Below are positions 37,387 through 48,100 of a stretch of 64,000 bases of DNA, piece by piece. Source of the DNA: RHKX01 sp963839535 (GTDB lineage Bacteria > Actinomycetota > Thermoleophilia > Solirubrobacterales > 70-9). The stretch lies in assembly GCA_963839535.1 (NCBI GenBank), contig CAWIVF010000005.1, positions 1-64,000 on the forward strand, read 5' to 3'. The first letter of the stretch is position 1. Each line of letters opens with the position of its first letter. Under the pieces are notes generated by a model, which saw only the letters and a list, made by a program, of their open reading frames with translations, searched no databases and had not been told where the DNA came from. A program made the translations under genes and the position numbers.

Positions 37387-37956
37387 GTTCTGCAAGCCCG
37401 CGATCATCCTGCTCAGCATCGGGATCGGCAGCCCGATCACATTCGAGAGGTCACCCTCCACCCGGTCGACGAACGCGGAGCCGAGGCCCTGGACCGCGTA
37501 GGCGCCGGCGCGGTCGTCCCATTCGCCGGATTCGAGGTAGGCGCTCGATCTCCGTCTCGGAGAGCTCGCGGAAGGTCACCGCGGTGCGCGCGAGACGACC
37601 CTCCTCCTCCCCCGCGGCGATCACGACCACCCCGCTGAGGACCTCGTGGGTGCGGCCCGAGAGGGCGCGGAGGCGCTCCCCGGCGCCGAGGCGGTCCTCG
37701 GCCTTGCCGAGCAGCCCGCCGTCGAGGGCGACGTCGGTGTCGACGCCGATCACCGTGCGTCGGCAGCGACGAGCTCGGCGCCGGCGAGCGCCTTGCGCCG
37801 GGCGTTCTCCAGCACAACCTCCGCCGGGTCGCCCTGGCGGAGCTCCTCCACCCCGGGCACCACGGTCTCGAACTCGAGCCCGAGCAGGCCGAGCAGCTCA
37901 CGCCGCCGCGGGGACGCGGAGGCGAGGACGAGGCGGCTCGGCGCCTCCGGGGTCAC
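37381..37956 (-). CDS. maf: Maf family nucleotide pyrophosphatase, two frameshifts
   Basis: 576 bases, about 191 residues when the breaks near 37755 and 37545 are bridged (they cancel). Opens with GTG then TPEAPSRLVLASASPRRRELLGLLGLEFE, the Maf substrate loop; next frame IGVDTDVALDGGLLGKAED and SGRTHEVLSGVVV; last frame YLESGEWDDRAGAYAVQGLGSAFVDRVEGDLSNVIGLPI, the conserved C-terminal block. Removes modified or non-canonical nucleotides such as dTTP/UTP analogues; the exact substrate is not shown. Its GTG overlaps the ndk stop. Confidence 0.88.
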
Positions 37957-38369
37957 CCCAGCTCGGGGAACCAGATCCCGATCTCGCGCTCGGCCGACTC
38001 GTGCGAGTCGGAGCCATGCACGAGGTTGAAGGTGACCTCGGTGCCGAAGTCGCCCCGGATCGAGCCGGTCTCCGCCTCGATCGGGTTGGTCGAGCCGATC
38101 AGCTGGCGTGCGGCCTTGACCGCCTCGACACCCTCGAGGACCCCGGCCACGAGCGGGCCGCCGGTGATGAAGGACACGAGCTCGCCGAAGAACGGCTTCT
38201 CGGTGTGCTCGGCGTAGTGCTCGTTGGCCGTGGACTCGTCGGCGGTGACGAGCTTCAGGGCGGCGAGCTTCAGGCCCTTGCGCTCGAAGCGGGCGAGCAC
38301 CTCGCCGGTGAGGCCGCGCTCGAAGGCGTCGGGCTTGATCAGGATCAGGGTACGGGTGGTCTCAGCCAT
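37953..38369 (-). CDS. ndk: Nucleoside-diphosphate kinase
   Basis: 138 residues, intact. Balances NTP pools by phosphate transfer through a phosphohistidine. TLILIKPDAFERGLTGEVLARFE opens the fold; TNPIEAETGSIRGDFG and NLVHGSDSHESAEREIGIWFP contain the active-site histidine (NLVHGSDS). The stop overlaps the maf GTG by four bases, so the two nucleotide-handling genes are translationally coupled. Confidence 0.96.
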   Translation of the reverse strand: MAETTRTLILIKPDAFERGLTGEVLARFERKGLKLAALKLVTADESTANEHYAEHTEKPFFGELVSFITGGPLVAGVLEGVEAVKAARQLIGSTNPIEAETGSIRGDFGTEVTFNLVHGSDSHESAEREIGIWFPELG

Positions 38370-38399
38370 CGGTGGCGGGTCCCTTCAGTAGTGGGCGGG

Positions 38400-39062
38400 C
38401 TAGGAGGTGGTGGAGGACGGCCGGCGGCGCGGGCGCGTGCCCTCGGCGCTGCCGTCCGGGGAAGATTCGCTGCGGGACGAGCGCTCGGGGCGCTCGGCGC
38501 GCGTGGCGCGCTCGCTCGAGCCCTCGGCCGGAGCCTTGCGGCGTGGCGGCGGGCCGTCGGACCCGCCGGCCTCGCCCTCGGCCCCGGGGGCGGGGCGGGA
38601 GCGCGAGCGGGTCGAGGAGGAGCGCATCGGGGTCTCGCAGTAGGGGCAGATCGACCAGCGCGGGTCCACCGGCCGGTTGCAGGAGCGGCAGGGGTCCTTG
38701 AGGCGGTACTGGCAGTCGGGGCAGCGCAGCCAGCTGCGCTCGATCGGGTGCTCGCAGCGCGGACAGGACTGGGCGGCCAGGTGGCGCATCCGCAGCTCCG
38801 ACGCCTGGGTCTCGATCTCGCGCTCGCGCGCGTCGGCGAGGAACTCCGGCGGCCGCAGGATCGAGTAGACGACCGTGCCGATGAAGGGGACGAGCGATGC
38901 CGCGGTCGCGGTCGTGACCAGGACCGGATCGGCGATCCGGCGCCGGGCGTCGGCCCACGTCCAGTAGACGAGGGACAACCAGACGATCACGAGAACCAGG
39001 ATCAGGAGATTGATCGCAAGGTTCAGCGAGCCGTCGTCGATGCCGAACACAGCGGTGAGCAT
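38400..39062 (-). CDS. Membrane protein with double zinc ribbon
   Basis: 220 residues from the ATG at 39062; a longer reading from 39137 adds 25 non-conserved residues. Two N-terminal hydrophobic helices (SLNLAINLLILVLVIVWLSLVYW and VLVTTATAASLVPFIGTVVYSI), then two zinc ribbons with four CxxC knuckles (CPRCEHP, CPDCQYR, CRSCNRP, CPYCETP), then a 75-residue low-complexity Ser/Arg/Glu/Pro tail. The ribbons resemble DZANK/zinc-ribbon domains; a role in protein or nucleic-acid binding at the membrane is possible but unproven. TAGACT lies 13 bases upstream. Confidence 0.75.
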   Translation of the reverse strand: MLTAVFGIDDGSLNLAINLLILVLVIVWLSLVYWTWADARRRIADPVLVTTATAASLVPFIGTVVYSILRPPEFLADAREREIETQASELRMRHLAAQSCPRCEHPIERSWLRCPDCQYRLKDPCRSCNRPVDPRWSICPYCETPMRSSSTRSRSRPAPGAEGEAGGSDGPPPRRKAPAEGSSERATRAERPERSSRSESSPDGSAEGTRPRRRPSSTTS

Positions 39063-39075
39063 GCGGGAGCGCGTC

Positions 39076-39081
39076 AGTCTA
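39076..39081 (-). promoter_or_regulatory. Candidate -10 hexamer of the zinc-ribbon gene
   Basis: TAGACT on the minus strand, 13 bases before the ATG at 39062. Supports the shorter start, because the longer reading from 39137 would place this hexamer inside the coding region. Confidence 0.35.
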
Positions 39082-39133
39082 GTCGGAAGCGGCGGCAGAT
39101 CTCCTCGGGCAGCAGGGATCTGGCCGGGGGGTT

Positions 39134-39253
39134 TCACAGGAAGAGGCGACCGAAGAGGTAGCCGAGCCCGAAGAAGACGAGGATCACGACCGCGACGACG
39201 GCCGCGACCAATCCCATCATCGAGAGGAGTTCTGAGCGCGCCTCACGGTCCAT
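39134..39253 (-). CDS. 39-residue membrane microprotein
   Basis: A short frame MDREARSELLSMMGLVAAVV... ending GYLFGRLFL: a charged 9-residue head and one long hydrophobic helix. It overlaps the last 37 bases of folC. The size, charge pattern and clean single-pass helix argue for a real small protein, and I recall similar short proteins beside folC in related actinobacteria; no function is known. Confidence 0.5.
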   Translation of the reverse strand: MDREARSELLSMMGLVAAVVAVVILVFFGLGYLFGRLFL

Positions 39254-40470
39254 GCGTAGCGCAGAAGGTAATGCGAACCGGCGCAAAGTGCCACTCCCTG
39301 CCGGTCGCGGGCGATCTCGATGGCCCGCTCGACCGCGGCGCGGGGGTCGGCGACGACCTCCGCCTCCACCCCCGCCTCCCCGAGCAAGGTCACGAGTTGA
39401 CTGGGATCGGCGGCCCGGGCGCCGGGCCGGCCCATCGCCGCACCCGGGTCGGCGGCCGTGCAGACGCAGTGGGAGAGGTGCGGGGCCAGCGCGGCGACGA
39501 TGGCATCGGCGTCCTTGTCGGCGAGGATCGACAGGCAGCCGATCACGGGACCCCCGCCCTCCCGGTCCGCGAGCGCCTCGGCCAGCGCGCGCGCCCCCTG
39601 CTCGTTGTGCGCTGCGTCGACCAGCAACGGCGGCCGGCCCGGGATCGCCTCGAGCCGGCCCGGGAGGACGACCTCCGTCAGCGCCCGGCGGACGAGGTCC
39701 GGCCCGGCAGGGGCCCGGCGATCGTCTCGGCCAGGGCGACCGCGACGGCGGCGTTCCGCGCCAGGTAGGGAGCGAACGAGGCCGGCAGCAGGTCGGGGTC
39801 GAGGGGGCGCGGCTCCACGTGGGCGGCCCCGCGCTCCGCGGCGGTCCGGCGGGCCAGCTCGGCGACCGCCGGGCTGAGGTCGCCCACCACGAGGGTCGTT
39901 CCCTCCCGGAGGACGGCCAGCTTCTCGGCGGCGATCTCGAGCTCGGTCTCCCCCAGCCATTCCGTGTGATCGAGCCCCACCGAGGTGAGCGCGGTGGCGG
40001 TCGAGGGGATGACGTTGGTCGCGTCGAGGCGGCCGCCGAGCCCCGCCTCGACGACGGCCGCGTCCACCCCGGCTGAGGCGAGGGCGACGAAGGAGGCCGC
40101 GATCGCGGCCTCGAACTGGGTGATCCGCTCGTCGTCGCCGAGGCTCTCCTCCACCGCCGGAATGACCTCGGCGACTCGGCTCCACCGCGGCCGCGAAGTC
40201 CTCCGGCGAGATCTCGGCGCCGCCGATCCGGACGCGCTCGCTCCAGCGCCAGACGTGCGGCGAGGTGCAGGTGCCGCTGCGGATCCCTGCCGCCTCGAGC
40301 AGGGCCGCGGTCATCACCGTGACCGAGGACTTCCCGTTCGTCCCGACGACGTGCAGGGACGCGAACCGGCCCTGGGGCTCGCCGAGCGCCTCGCACAGCG
40401 CCCGCATCCGCTCGAGCCCGAAGCGCCAGCCGACCGGCTCGAGGCCGGCGAGGTAGCGGTCGGGGTCTAT
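39217..40470 (-). CDS. folC: Folylpolyglutamate synthase / dihydrofolate synthase, two frameshifts
   Basis: 1254 bases, about 417 residues when the breaks near 40172 and 39712 are bridged (net zero). Adds glutamate to folates. Motifs: FASLHVVGTNGKSSVTVMTAALL (P-loop), SPHVWRWSERVRIGG, then VDAAVVEAGLGGRLDATNVI and LTSVGLDHTEWLG in the middle frame, and LLVDAAHNEQGARALAEAL in the last. The homologous N-terminus (DPDRYLAGLEPVGWRFGLERM) precedes the first in-frame ATG at 40407 and directly follows the valS stop, beginning with an ATA codon at 40470. Either ATA is used, or an error hides the start. Confidence 0.88.
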   Translation of the reverse strand: MDPDRYLAGLEPVGWRFGLERMRALCEALGEPQGRFASLHVVGTNGKSSVTVMTAALLEAAGIRSGTCTSPHVWRWSERVRIGGAEISPEDFAAAVEPSRRGHSGGGGEPRRRRADHPVRGRDRGLLRRPRLSRGGRGRRRGGARRPPRRDQRHPLDRHRAHLGGARSHGMAGGDRARDRRREAGRPPGGNDPRGGRPQPGGRRAGPPDRRGARGRPRGAAPPRPRPAAGLVRSLPGAERRRRGRPGRDDRRAPAGPDLVRRALTEVVLPGRLEAIPGRPPLLVDAAHNEQGARALAEALADREGGGPVIGCLSILADKDADAIVAALAPHLSHCVCTAADPGAAMGRPGARAADPSQLVTLLGEAGVEAEVVADPRAAVERAIEIARDRQGVALCAGSHYLLRYAWTVRRAQNSSR

Positions 40471-43038
40471 CTACCCCTCCAGCTCCGCCAGCTCGGCCCG
40501 GTAGCGCTCGAGCTTCGCCCGCTCCTCCTCGACGACCTCCGGGGGCGCCTTCGCGACGAACCCCTCGTTCGAGAGCTTCCCCTCCCCCCTGGCGACCTCG
40601 GCCTCGAGGCGGCGGCGGCGCTCGGCGATCCGCTCGGCGACGGCGGCGGAGTCGAGCTCGGCTGAGGGCAGGATCTCGAGCGCGCCGACGGTGGCCACGG
40701 GCTCGGCCTCGGGGTCGGCTCCGTTCAGCTCGACCCGGGCGAGGCGGCCGACCAGGGGGTGGGCCGACGCGCCGGCGGCCGTCCGGGCACTGAGGGTCGT
40801 TCCGGGGGCGACGCCGGCGAGCTCGCGCCAGCGGCGCAGGCTCCGGGTGAGCTCGATGGCGGCCTCCACCTCGCGCTCCGCCTCGGGGTCGAAGCGGGAC
40901 GGATCGGCCTGCGGGTAGGCGGAGACGACCAGCTCGGAGGCGCGATCGGGCAGGTAGCCCCAGATCTCCTCGGTCACGAACGGCATCAGGGGGTGCGCCA
41001 TCGCCAGCGTCCGCTCGAGCACGTGGAGGAGGTTGCCGGCGGCGTCGGGGTCGCCGTCGTAGAGCCGCGACTTGACGATCTCGAGGTACCAGTCGCAGAG
41101 CTCGGAGTAGACGAAGCGGTAGAGCTCGAGCGCGGCGTGGGCGAAGTCGAAGGCGTCGATCCGCTCCGAGACCGCGGTGATCGCGCGCTCGAGACGCGAG
41201 AGGATCCAGCGGTCCTCAACCGTCGCGTCGCTCGGGGCGGGGGCGGCGTCGGCGTTCAGGAGGACGAGGCGCGAGGCGTTCCAGATCTTGTTCGCGAGGT
41301 CGCGGCCCTGCTGGACCTTGGCCTCGGAGAAGCGGACGTCCTGGCTCGACGACATCGCCAGCAGGCCGAAGCGCAGCGCGTCCGCGCCGTGGCTGTCGAT
41401 CAGCTCCAGCGGGTCGATCCCGGTGCCGAGGCTCTTCGACATCCGGCGGCCGTCGGGAGCCTGCACGACCGAGGTGATGCAGACGTCGCTGAAGGGGATC
41501 TCGCCGGGGAACTCGAGGCCGGTCATGATCATCCGCGCGACCCAGAGGTAGATGATGTCGCGGGCCGTGACGAGGACGTCGGTCGGGTAGAAGGCCCGCA
41601 GCTCCGGCGTGTCGTCGGGCCAGCCCAGGGTCGCGAACGGCCACAGCGCCGAGCTGAACCAGGTGTCGAGGACGTCGGGGTCGCGGCGCAGCTCGGAGTT
41701 GCCGCAGCCGCAGGCCTCCGGCTCCGATTCGGCGACGTGGGTCTCGCCGCACGAGTCGCAGTACCAGACGGGCAGCTGATGTCCCCACCAGAGCTGGCGG
41801 GAGACGCACCAGGGGCGGATGGCCTCCATCCAGTCCATGTAGACCCTGCCCCAGCGCTCCGGGGTGAAGCGGATGCGCCCGTCGCGGACGACGTCGATCG
41901 CGGGGCGGGCGAGCTCGTCCATGCTGCAGAACCACTGCAGGCTGATCAGCGGCTCGATCCGCTGGCCCGAGCGGTGGGAGAACGGGACCGCGTGGGGATA
42001 GGGCTCCTCGGCCGAGATGCTGCCGGCCTCGCGCAGGGCCGCGACGACCCGCTCCTGCGCCTCGGCGACGGTCAGGCCCGCCCACTGCTTGCCGGCCTGG
42101 TCGGTGAGGCGGCCGTCCTCGCCGATCACCGAGATCTCGTCGAGGCCGTGCTTGCGGCCGATCTCGAAGTCGTTGGGGTCGTGGCCGGGGGTGATCTTCA
42201 GGGCGCCGGTGCCGAACTCGGGGTCGACGTAGGGGTCGGCGATGATCGGCAGCCGGCGGCCGACGAGGGGCAGGACGCAGAAGCCGCCGACCAGGTCGCG
42301 GTAGCGGTCGTCGTCGGGATGGACGGCGACGGCGGTGTCGGCGAGCATCGTCTCGGGGCGGACGGTGGCGACGGTCAGCGTGCGGTCCGAGCCCTCGACC
42401 GGGTAGTCGATCGAGTAGAGGACGTCCTCGACGTCGCGGTTCTCGACCTCGAGGTCGCTGATCGCGGAGTTCGACCCCGGGTCCCAGTTGACCATGTAGT
42501 TGTCGCGGTAGATCAGCCCCTTCTCGTAGAGGCCGACGAAGACGCGGTGGACCGCCTTCACGTAGCCCTCGTCGAGGGTGAAGCGCTCGTTGGCGTAGTC
42601 GGCGGAGGCGCCGAGGCGCTTCAGCTGCTCGACGATCGTCCCGCCGTACTGCTCGCGCCAGCGCCAGACCTCCTCGAGGAACTTCTCGCGGCCGAGCTCG
42701 CGGCGGTCGATGCCGCGCTCGCGCAGCTCGCGCTCGACCACCGACTGGGTGGCGATCCCGGCGTGGTCGGTGCCGAGGATCCACTTGACCCGGCGGCCCT
42801 CCATCCGGCGCTTGCGCGCGAGCGTGTCCTGGATCGTGCCGTTGAGCCCGTGGCCCATGTGCAGCGAGCCCGTGACGTTCGGCGGCGGGATCGCGATCGA
42901 GAAGTTCTCCTCCGGCGTCCCCTCCGGCTCAGGCGTGAAATAGCCGCCCTCCAGCCAGCGGGCGAAGATCCGCGACTCGGCCTCCGCCGGCTCCCAGCGG
43001 GTCGTCTCCTCGAGGCGCTTGCGGCGGTCGTCGTCCAC
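40471..43038 (-). CDS. valS: Valyl-tRNA synthetase
   Basis: 855 residues, intact across 2.6 kb. Class I synthetase: HIGH-type IPPPNVTGSLHMGHGLNGT, ILGTDHAGIATQSVVERELRERG, CP1 editing domain with TLTVATVRPETMLADTAVAVHP, KMSKS-type APDGRRMSKSLGTGIDPLEL, then the anticodon-binding domain and a C-terminal coiled coil (VAERIAERRRRLEAEVARGEGKLSNEGFVAKAP) that contacts tRNA. The folC-like frame begins at its stop codon, and clpX is 53 bases upstream. Confidence 0.97.
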   Translation of the reverse strand: MDDDRRKRLEETTRWEPAEAESRIFARWLEGGYFTPEPEGTPEENFSIAIPPPNVTGSLHMGHGLNGTIQDTLARKRRMEGRRVKWILGTDHAGIATQSVVERELRERGIDRRELGREKFLEEVWRWREQYGGTIVEQLKRLGASADYANERFTLDEGYVKAVHRVFVGLYEKGLIYRDNYMVNWDPGSNSAISDLEVENRDVEDVLYSIDYPVEGSDRTLTVATVRPETMLADTAVAVHPDDDRYRDLVGGFCVLPLVGRRLPIIADPYVDPEFGTGALKITPGHDPNDFEIGRKHGLDEISVIGEDGRLTDQAGKQWAGLTVAEAQERVVAALREAGSISAEEPYPHAVPFSHRSGQRIEPLISLQWFCSMDELARPAIDVVRDGRIRFTPERWGRVYMDWMEAIRPWCVSRQLWWGHQLPVWYCDSCGETHVAESEPEACGCGNSELRRDPDVLDTWFSSALWPFATLGWPDDTPELRAFYPTDVLVTARDIIYLWVARMIMTGLEFPGEIPFSDVCITSVVQAPDGRRMSKSLGTGIDPLELIDSHGADALRFGLLAMSSSQDVRFSEAKVQQGRDLANKIWNASRLVLLNADAAPAPSDATVEDRWILSRLERAITAVSERIDAFDFAHAALELYRFVYSELCDWYLEIVKSRLYDGDPDAAGNLLHVLERTLAMAHPLMPFVTEEIWGYLPDRASELVVSAYPQADPSRFDPEAEREVEAAIELTRSLRRWRELAGVAPGTTLSARTAAGASAHPLVGRLARVELNGADPEAEPVATVGALEILPSAELDSAAVAERIAERRRRLEAEVARGEGKLSNEGFVAKAPPEVVEEERAKLERYRAELAELEG

Positions 43039-43091
43039 CCGCCGATGTTATTCGGGTGGCTCGAGGCTCAGGATCGCGCGCAGGTGGCGAG

Positions 43092-44384
<1,293 letters not shown>

Positions 44385-44533
44385 CGTTCTCTCCGTTCAT
44401 GAAAGGGAGTCCGGGCAAAGACCGCCGCCACGAAGCGTAGGGGACGGCGATGCCCTCGGTTGCCCCTTGTTACGCGGCCGGACCCCCCGTCCCTGCCCGG
44501 GCGGCGGGATTGCAACGGGATGCCAGGGCGAAA

Positions 44534-44539
44534 TAGACT
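44534..44539 (+). promoter_or_regulatory. Candidate -10 hexamer of the secreted protein gene at 44586
   Basis: TAGACT on the plus strand, about 46 bases before the ATG, with an AAGGGAG Shine-Dalgarno 4 bases before the start. The same hexamer recurs on the minus strand upstream of several genes here. Confidence 0.4.
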
Positions 44540-44585
44540 GCCGCGCCCCCATGAAGGGGGCAGGAAATCACCGAAAGGGAGACTC

Positions 44586-45014
44586 ATGGGTAAAGGTCGA
44601 CTTGGAGCAGCCGTTGCCGTGGCTTCGCTCACGTTTGCGGCAACCGCCTTCGCGGACGGCAAGGTCACGCTCAGCGGACCGATCGAGGAGGACCCGGCAG
44701 CCTCAGTGAAGCTGGTCGTCGTCAAGCAGGGCGGCGCTCCGAAGAGCGTCAAGAACGTGCGGATCAAGAACCTCCTGGTCAACTGCGACAACGGCGACGC
44801 GCGGATCGCGCTGAGCCTCTCCGGCGCGGCGAAGGTCGAGGAGCGCCGCAAGATCCGCAAGGTCTATGTGGATGGCAAGAGCAAGGTCGTGCTCGAAGGC
44901 AAGGTCAAGGCCGACAGCACGAAGGTCGTCGCCGACATCAGCGGCTCCGAAGTCCAGGTCGACGGCGCCGGCGACTGCAAGGTCCCGAACGTCTCGTTCA
45001 AGGCCAAGAAGTAA
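44586..45014 (+). CDS. Secreted hypothetical protein
   Basis: 142 residues. A clear signal peptide (MGKGRLGAAVAVASLTFAATAFA, cleavage likely after AFA-DG) is followed by a small beta-rich domain (VTLSGPIEEDPAASVKLVVV, LLVNCDNGDARIALSLSG, ADISGSEVQVDGAGDCKVPNV) with two cysteines that could form one disulfide. Family not recognised. Own promoter and terminator, intact frame, strong Shine-Dalgarno. It points toward the repeat-protein operon but is transcribed convergently to it. Confidence 0.8.
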   Translation: MGKGRLGAAVAVASLTFAATAFADGKVTLSGPIEEDPAASVKLVVVKQGGAPKSVKNVRIKNLLVNCDNGDARIALSLSGAAKVEERRKIRKVYVDGKSKVVLEGKVKADSTKVVADISGSEVQVDGAGDCKVPNVSFKAKK

Positions 45015-45019
45015 GCCCT

Positions 45020-45060
45020 GAGTCCCCGCGGGAGCGATCCTGCGGGGACTCAACCGTTTT
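45020..45060 (+). terminator. Intrinsic terminator after the secreted protein gene
   Basis: Perfect 10-bp stem GAGTCCCCGC / GCGGGGACTC (45020-45029 and 45042-45051), 12-base loop, then AACCGTTTT. Lies 5 bases after the stop codon and between convergent genes, so it may stop transcription from both sides. Confidence 0.75.
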
Positions 45061-45109
45061 CAGGCCCCCCCACTCCCCGGACCGCCAAGCGGCCGGGAGA
45101 GCGGCTTCC

Positions 45110-48100
45110 TCAGCCTTCGAGGACCAGACGGAACTTGAGCGTCTCGCTGTCCGGCTCGGCGGTTCCGCCCCGCTCGGGGGCGTAGCTGATCTTGATCTTG
45201 ACGGGCACGCTGCCGCGCGACTCGAGCTTCTTCGCCTTGGCCCCGGTCGCGACGACCTTCAGGCGCAGATGGCCGGCCCGGCCGACGTCGCGCACCACCG
45301 CGCGGACGCCCTTGCCCTCGAGGGCCAGCTGACCGGCCGCCGGAACCTCGACGTCCACCTTCGCGGTGCCGCGGCGCTCGTCGAGCTTCGGGGGTCCGAC
45401 CTTGAACCGGCCGCCCTCGTTCGGCAGCCCGGCGGCCTTCACGGTGAAGGCGCGCGAGGCCGGTGAGGCGTCGGTGTTCCCGGCGGAGTCAGTCGCGCGA
45501 ACCTCGAGCTCGTGGTCGCCGTCGGCGAGCACGGCCGAGCGGTAGGGGGAGTCGCACGCGACGAAGGCGGCTCCATCGAGGCTGCACTCGAAGTCGGCAC
45601 CCGCCTCGTTCGAGCTGAACTCGAACTCGGGGCTGGAATCGTCGGTGAGGCCCTGCGGCCCGGACTCGATCGCCGTCTCGGGGTCACGCGTGTCGACGAC
45701 GAAGCTGCGTGAGGCCCGCGTCGCATCCACGTTGCCGGCCGGATCCGTGGCGCGCACCTCGAAGGTGTAGCTGCCGTCGCCGAGGTCGGGCGCCGTGAAG
45801 GGCGAGCTGCACTCCGGGAACGGGACGGCGTTGATCCAGCAGTCGAAGCTCGAGTTCGCGTCGGACGAGTCGAATTCGAACGTCGGGGTCGTGTTCGTCG
45901 TCGTGCCGGTGGGCCCGGAGTCGATGGTCGTCTGCGGGTCCGTCCCGTCGACGATGAAGGTCCGGCTGGCGGGTGACGGGTCCGGGTTGCCCGCGGCATC
46001 GATCGCCCGGACGTCGAACGTGTGGCTCCCGTCATCCAGGTGCGCGGAGGTGTAGGGCGAGGTGCAGCTGGCGTAGGTGCCGGAGTCGATCCGGCATTCG
46101 AACGTCACTCCGCCGCCGGTCGAGCTGAACCCGAAGCTCGGCGTGGTGTCGTTGGTGCCGCCCTCCGGGCCGGAGTCGATCGACGGTGTCCGGCGGATCG
46201 GTGTCGACGACGAACGAGCGGCTGGCGGCGGTCGGGTCCGCGTTGGAGGCGGCGTCGGTCGCGATGACCTCGAAGATGTGGGCTCCGTCGTCGAGCCGCG
46301 GTGAGGTGTAGGACGGGCCGCAGGTGACGTAGACGGCGCCGTCGATCCGGCACTTGAAGGTGGAGCCCGGCTCCGAGGAGCTGAACGTGAACTCGGGCCG
46401 CCTCTCGTTCGTCGGGCCGTCCGGCCCGGAGTCGACGGTCGTCTCCGGCGCGGTCACGTCGACCACGAAGGTGCGGGTGGTCGCCGGGGCCTCGGTGTTC
46501 TCCGCCGGGTCGGTCGCTCGCACGTGGAACGTGTGCTGGCCCTCGCTCAGATCCGCGGCGGGCTCGTAGGGCGAGTTGCAGGGAGTGAACGCGTCCGCAT
46601 CCACTCGGCACTCGAAGGTCGAGTTGGCCTCGTTCGAGTGGAAGGAGAACGACGGGGTTTTGTCGTTGGTCGAGGCACCTTCCGCGGGGCCGCTGTCGAT
46701 CGTCGTGGCGGGGTTCGTGGCGTCGACGGTGAAGGTCTGCTCGGCCGGGGTCGCGTCGGGGTTGCCGGCTTGATCGGTCGCCCGCACGCGGAAGGTGTGA
46801 ACGCCGTCCGCGAGCGGCGCGGTGGTGACCTGCGGGGGCGAGCACGGCGTGTACGCAGCCAGGTCGACCCGGCATTCGAAGGTCGAGTTGGCCTCGTCGG
46901 AGGAGATCCCGAACGTGGGAGTCGAGTCGTTCGTCAGGCCGGACGGGCCGCTGTCGATGCTCGTCTCCGGCGCGTCGGCGTCGACGGTGAACATCGAGGA
47001 GGCCGGGCTGGCGTCGAGGATTGCCCGCCACGTCGGTTGCGGCGACCTCGAGCGTGTGCTGGCCATCGCTCAGCGGGGGCGACGTGTAGGAGGCCGAGCA
47101 GGGGGCGAACGCTGCGGTGTCGATCCGGCAGGCGAAGCTCGAGCCGCTCTCGGACGAGCCGAACTCGAAGCTCGGGGTGTTGTCGCGCGTGAGGCTGTCC
47201 GGGCCCTGATCGATGGTCGTTTCCGGGGCGGTGGTGTCGACGACGAAGGCCCGCTGGGCCGCGGTCCCGTCCTGGTTGCCGGCCCGGTCGGTCGCCCGCA
47301 CCGCGAAGCTGTGCTGCCCCTCGGTGAGGACGTCGGTGGTGAAGTCGTACCCGCAGGCCTCGAAATCGCCGTCGTCGACCTGGCACTCGAACGTCGAGCC
47401 GGCCTGGCTCGAGTGGTAGCTGAAGGTCGGGGTCGTGTCATTGGTCCGCTCGCCCTCGGACGGGCCGTCGTCGATCGTCGTTTCGGGTTCGACGGTGTCC
47501 ACGGTGAACGCCCTCGACGCCGAGTCGGACTCGGTGTTGCCGGCGGCATCGGTGGAGCGAACCTCGAAGGTGTGAGCACCCTCGTCGAGGGAATCCGTGG
47601 TGACCGGCGACGTGCAGGATTCGAACGGAGCGGAGTCGAGGCTGCACTCGAAGGTAGCCGCCCGGGTCGTCGGAGCTGAACTCGAACGTCGGCGTGGGTC
47701 CTTGGTCGGCCCGTCGGGGCCCGAGTCGATGGTCGTCGTCGGCGCGGTCGTGTCGACGGTGAAGTTGCGAGAGGCCGGGACGTGTCCTCGTTGCCGGCCG
47801 CGTCGATCGCACGGACCTCGAACGTGTGGGGCCCGTCGGTCTGCGTCGAGGGCGTGTTCGGCGAGGCGCAGTCGTTCCAGGGCCGCTGTCGACCCGGCAC
47901 TCGAAGGTCGAGTCGGGCTCGGTGGAGTGGAACTCGAAGGTCGGCGTGTTGTCGCGGGTCAGACCGGTCGGCCCGGAGTCGATGATCGTGTCGGGGCCCT
48001 GGGTGTCGACGACGAAGTCGCGCGATGCCGGCGAGGAGTCGGTGTTGTCGGCTTCGTCAGTGGCACGCACGAGGAACGTGTGGCCGCCGTCGCTGAGCTC

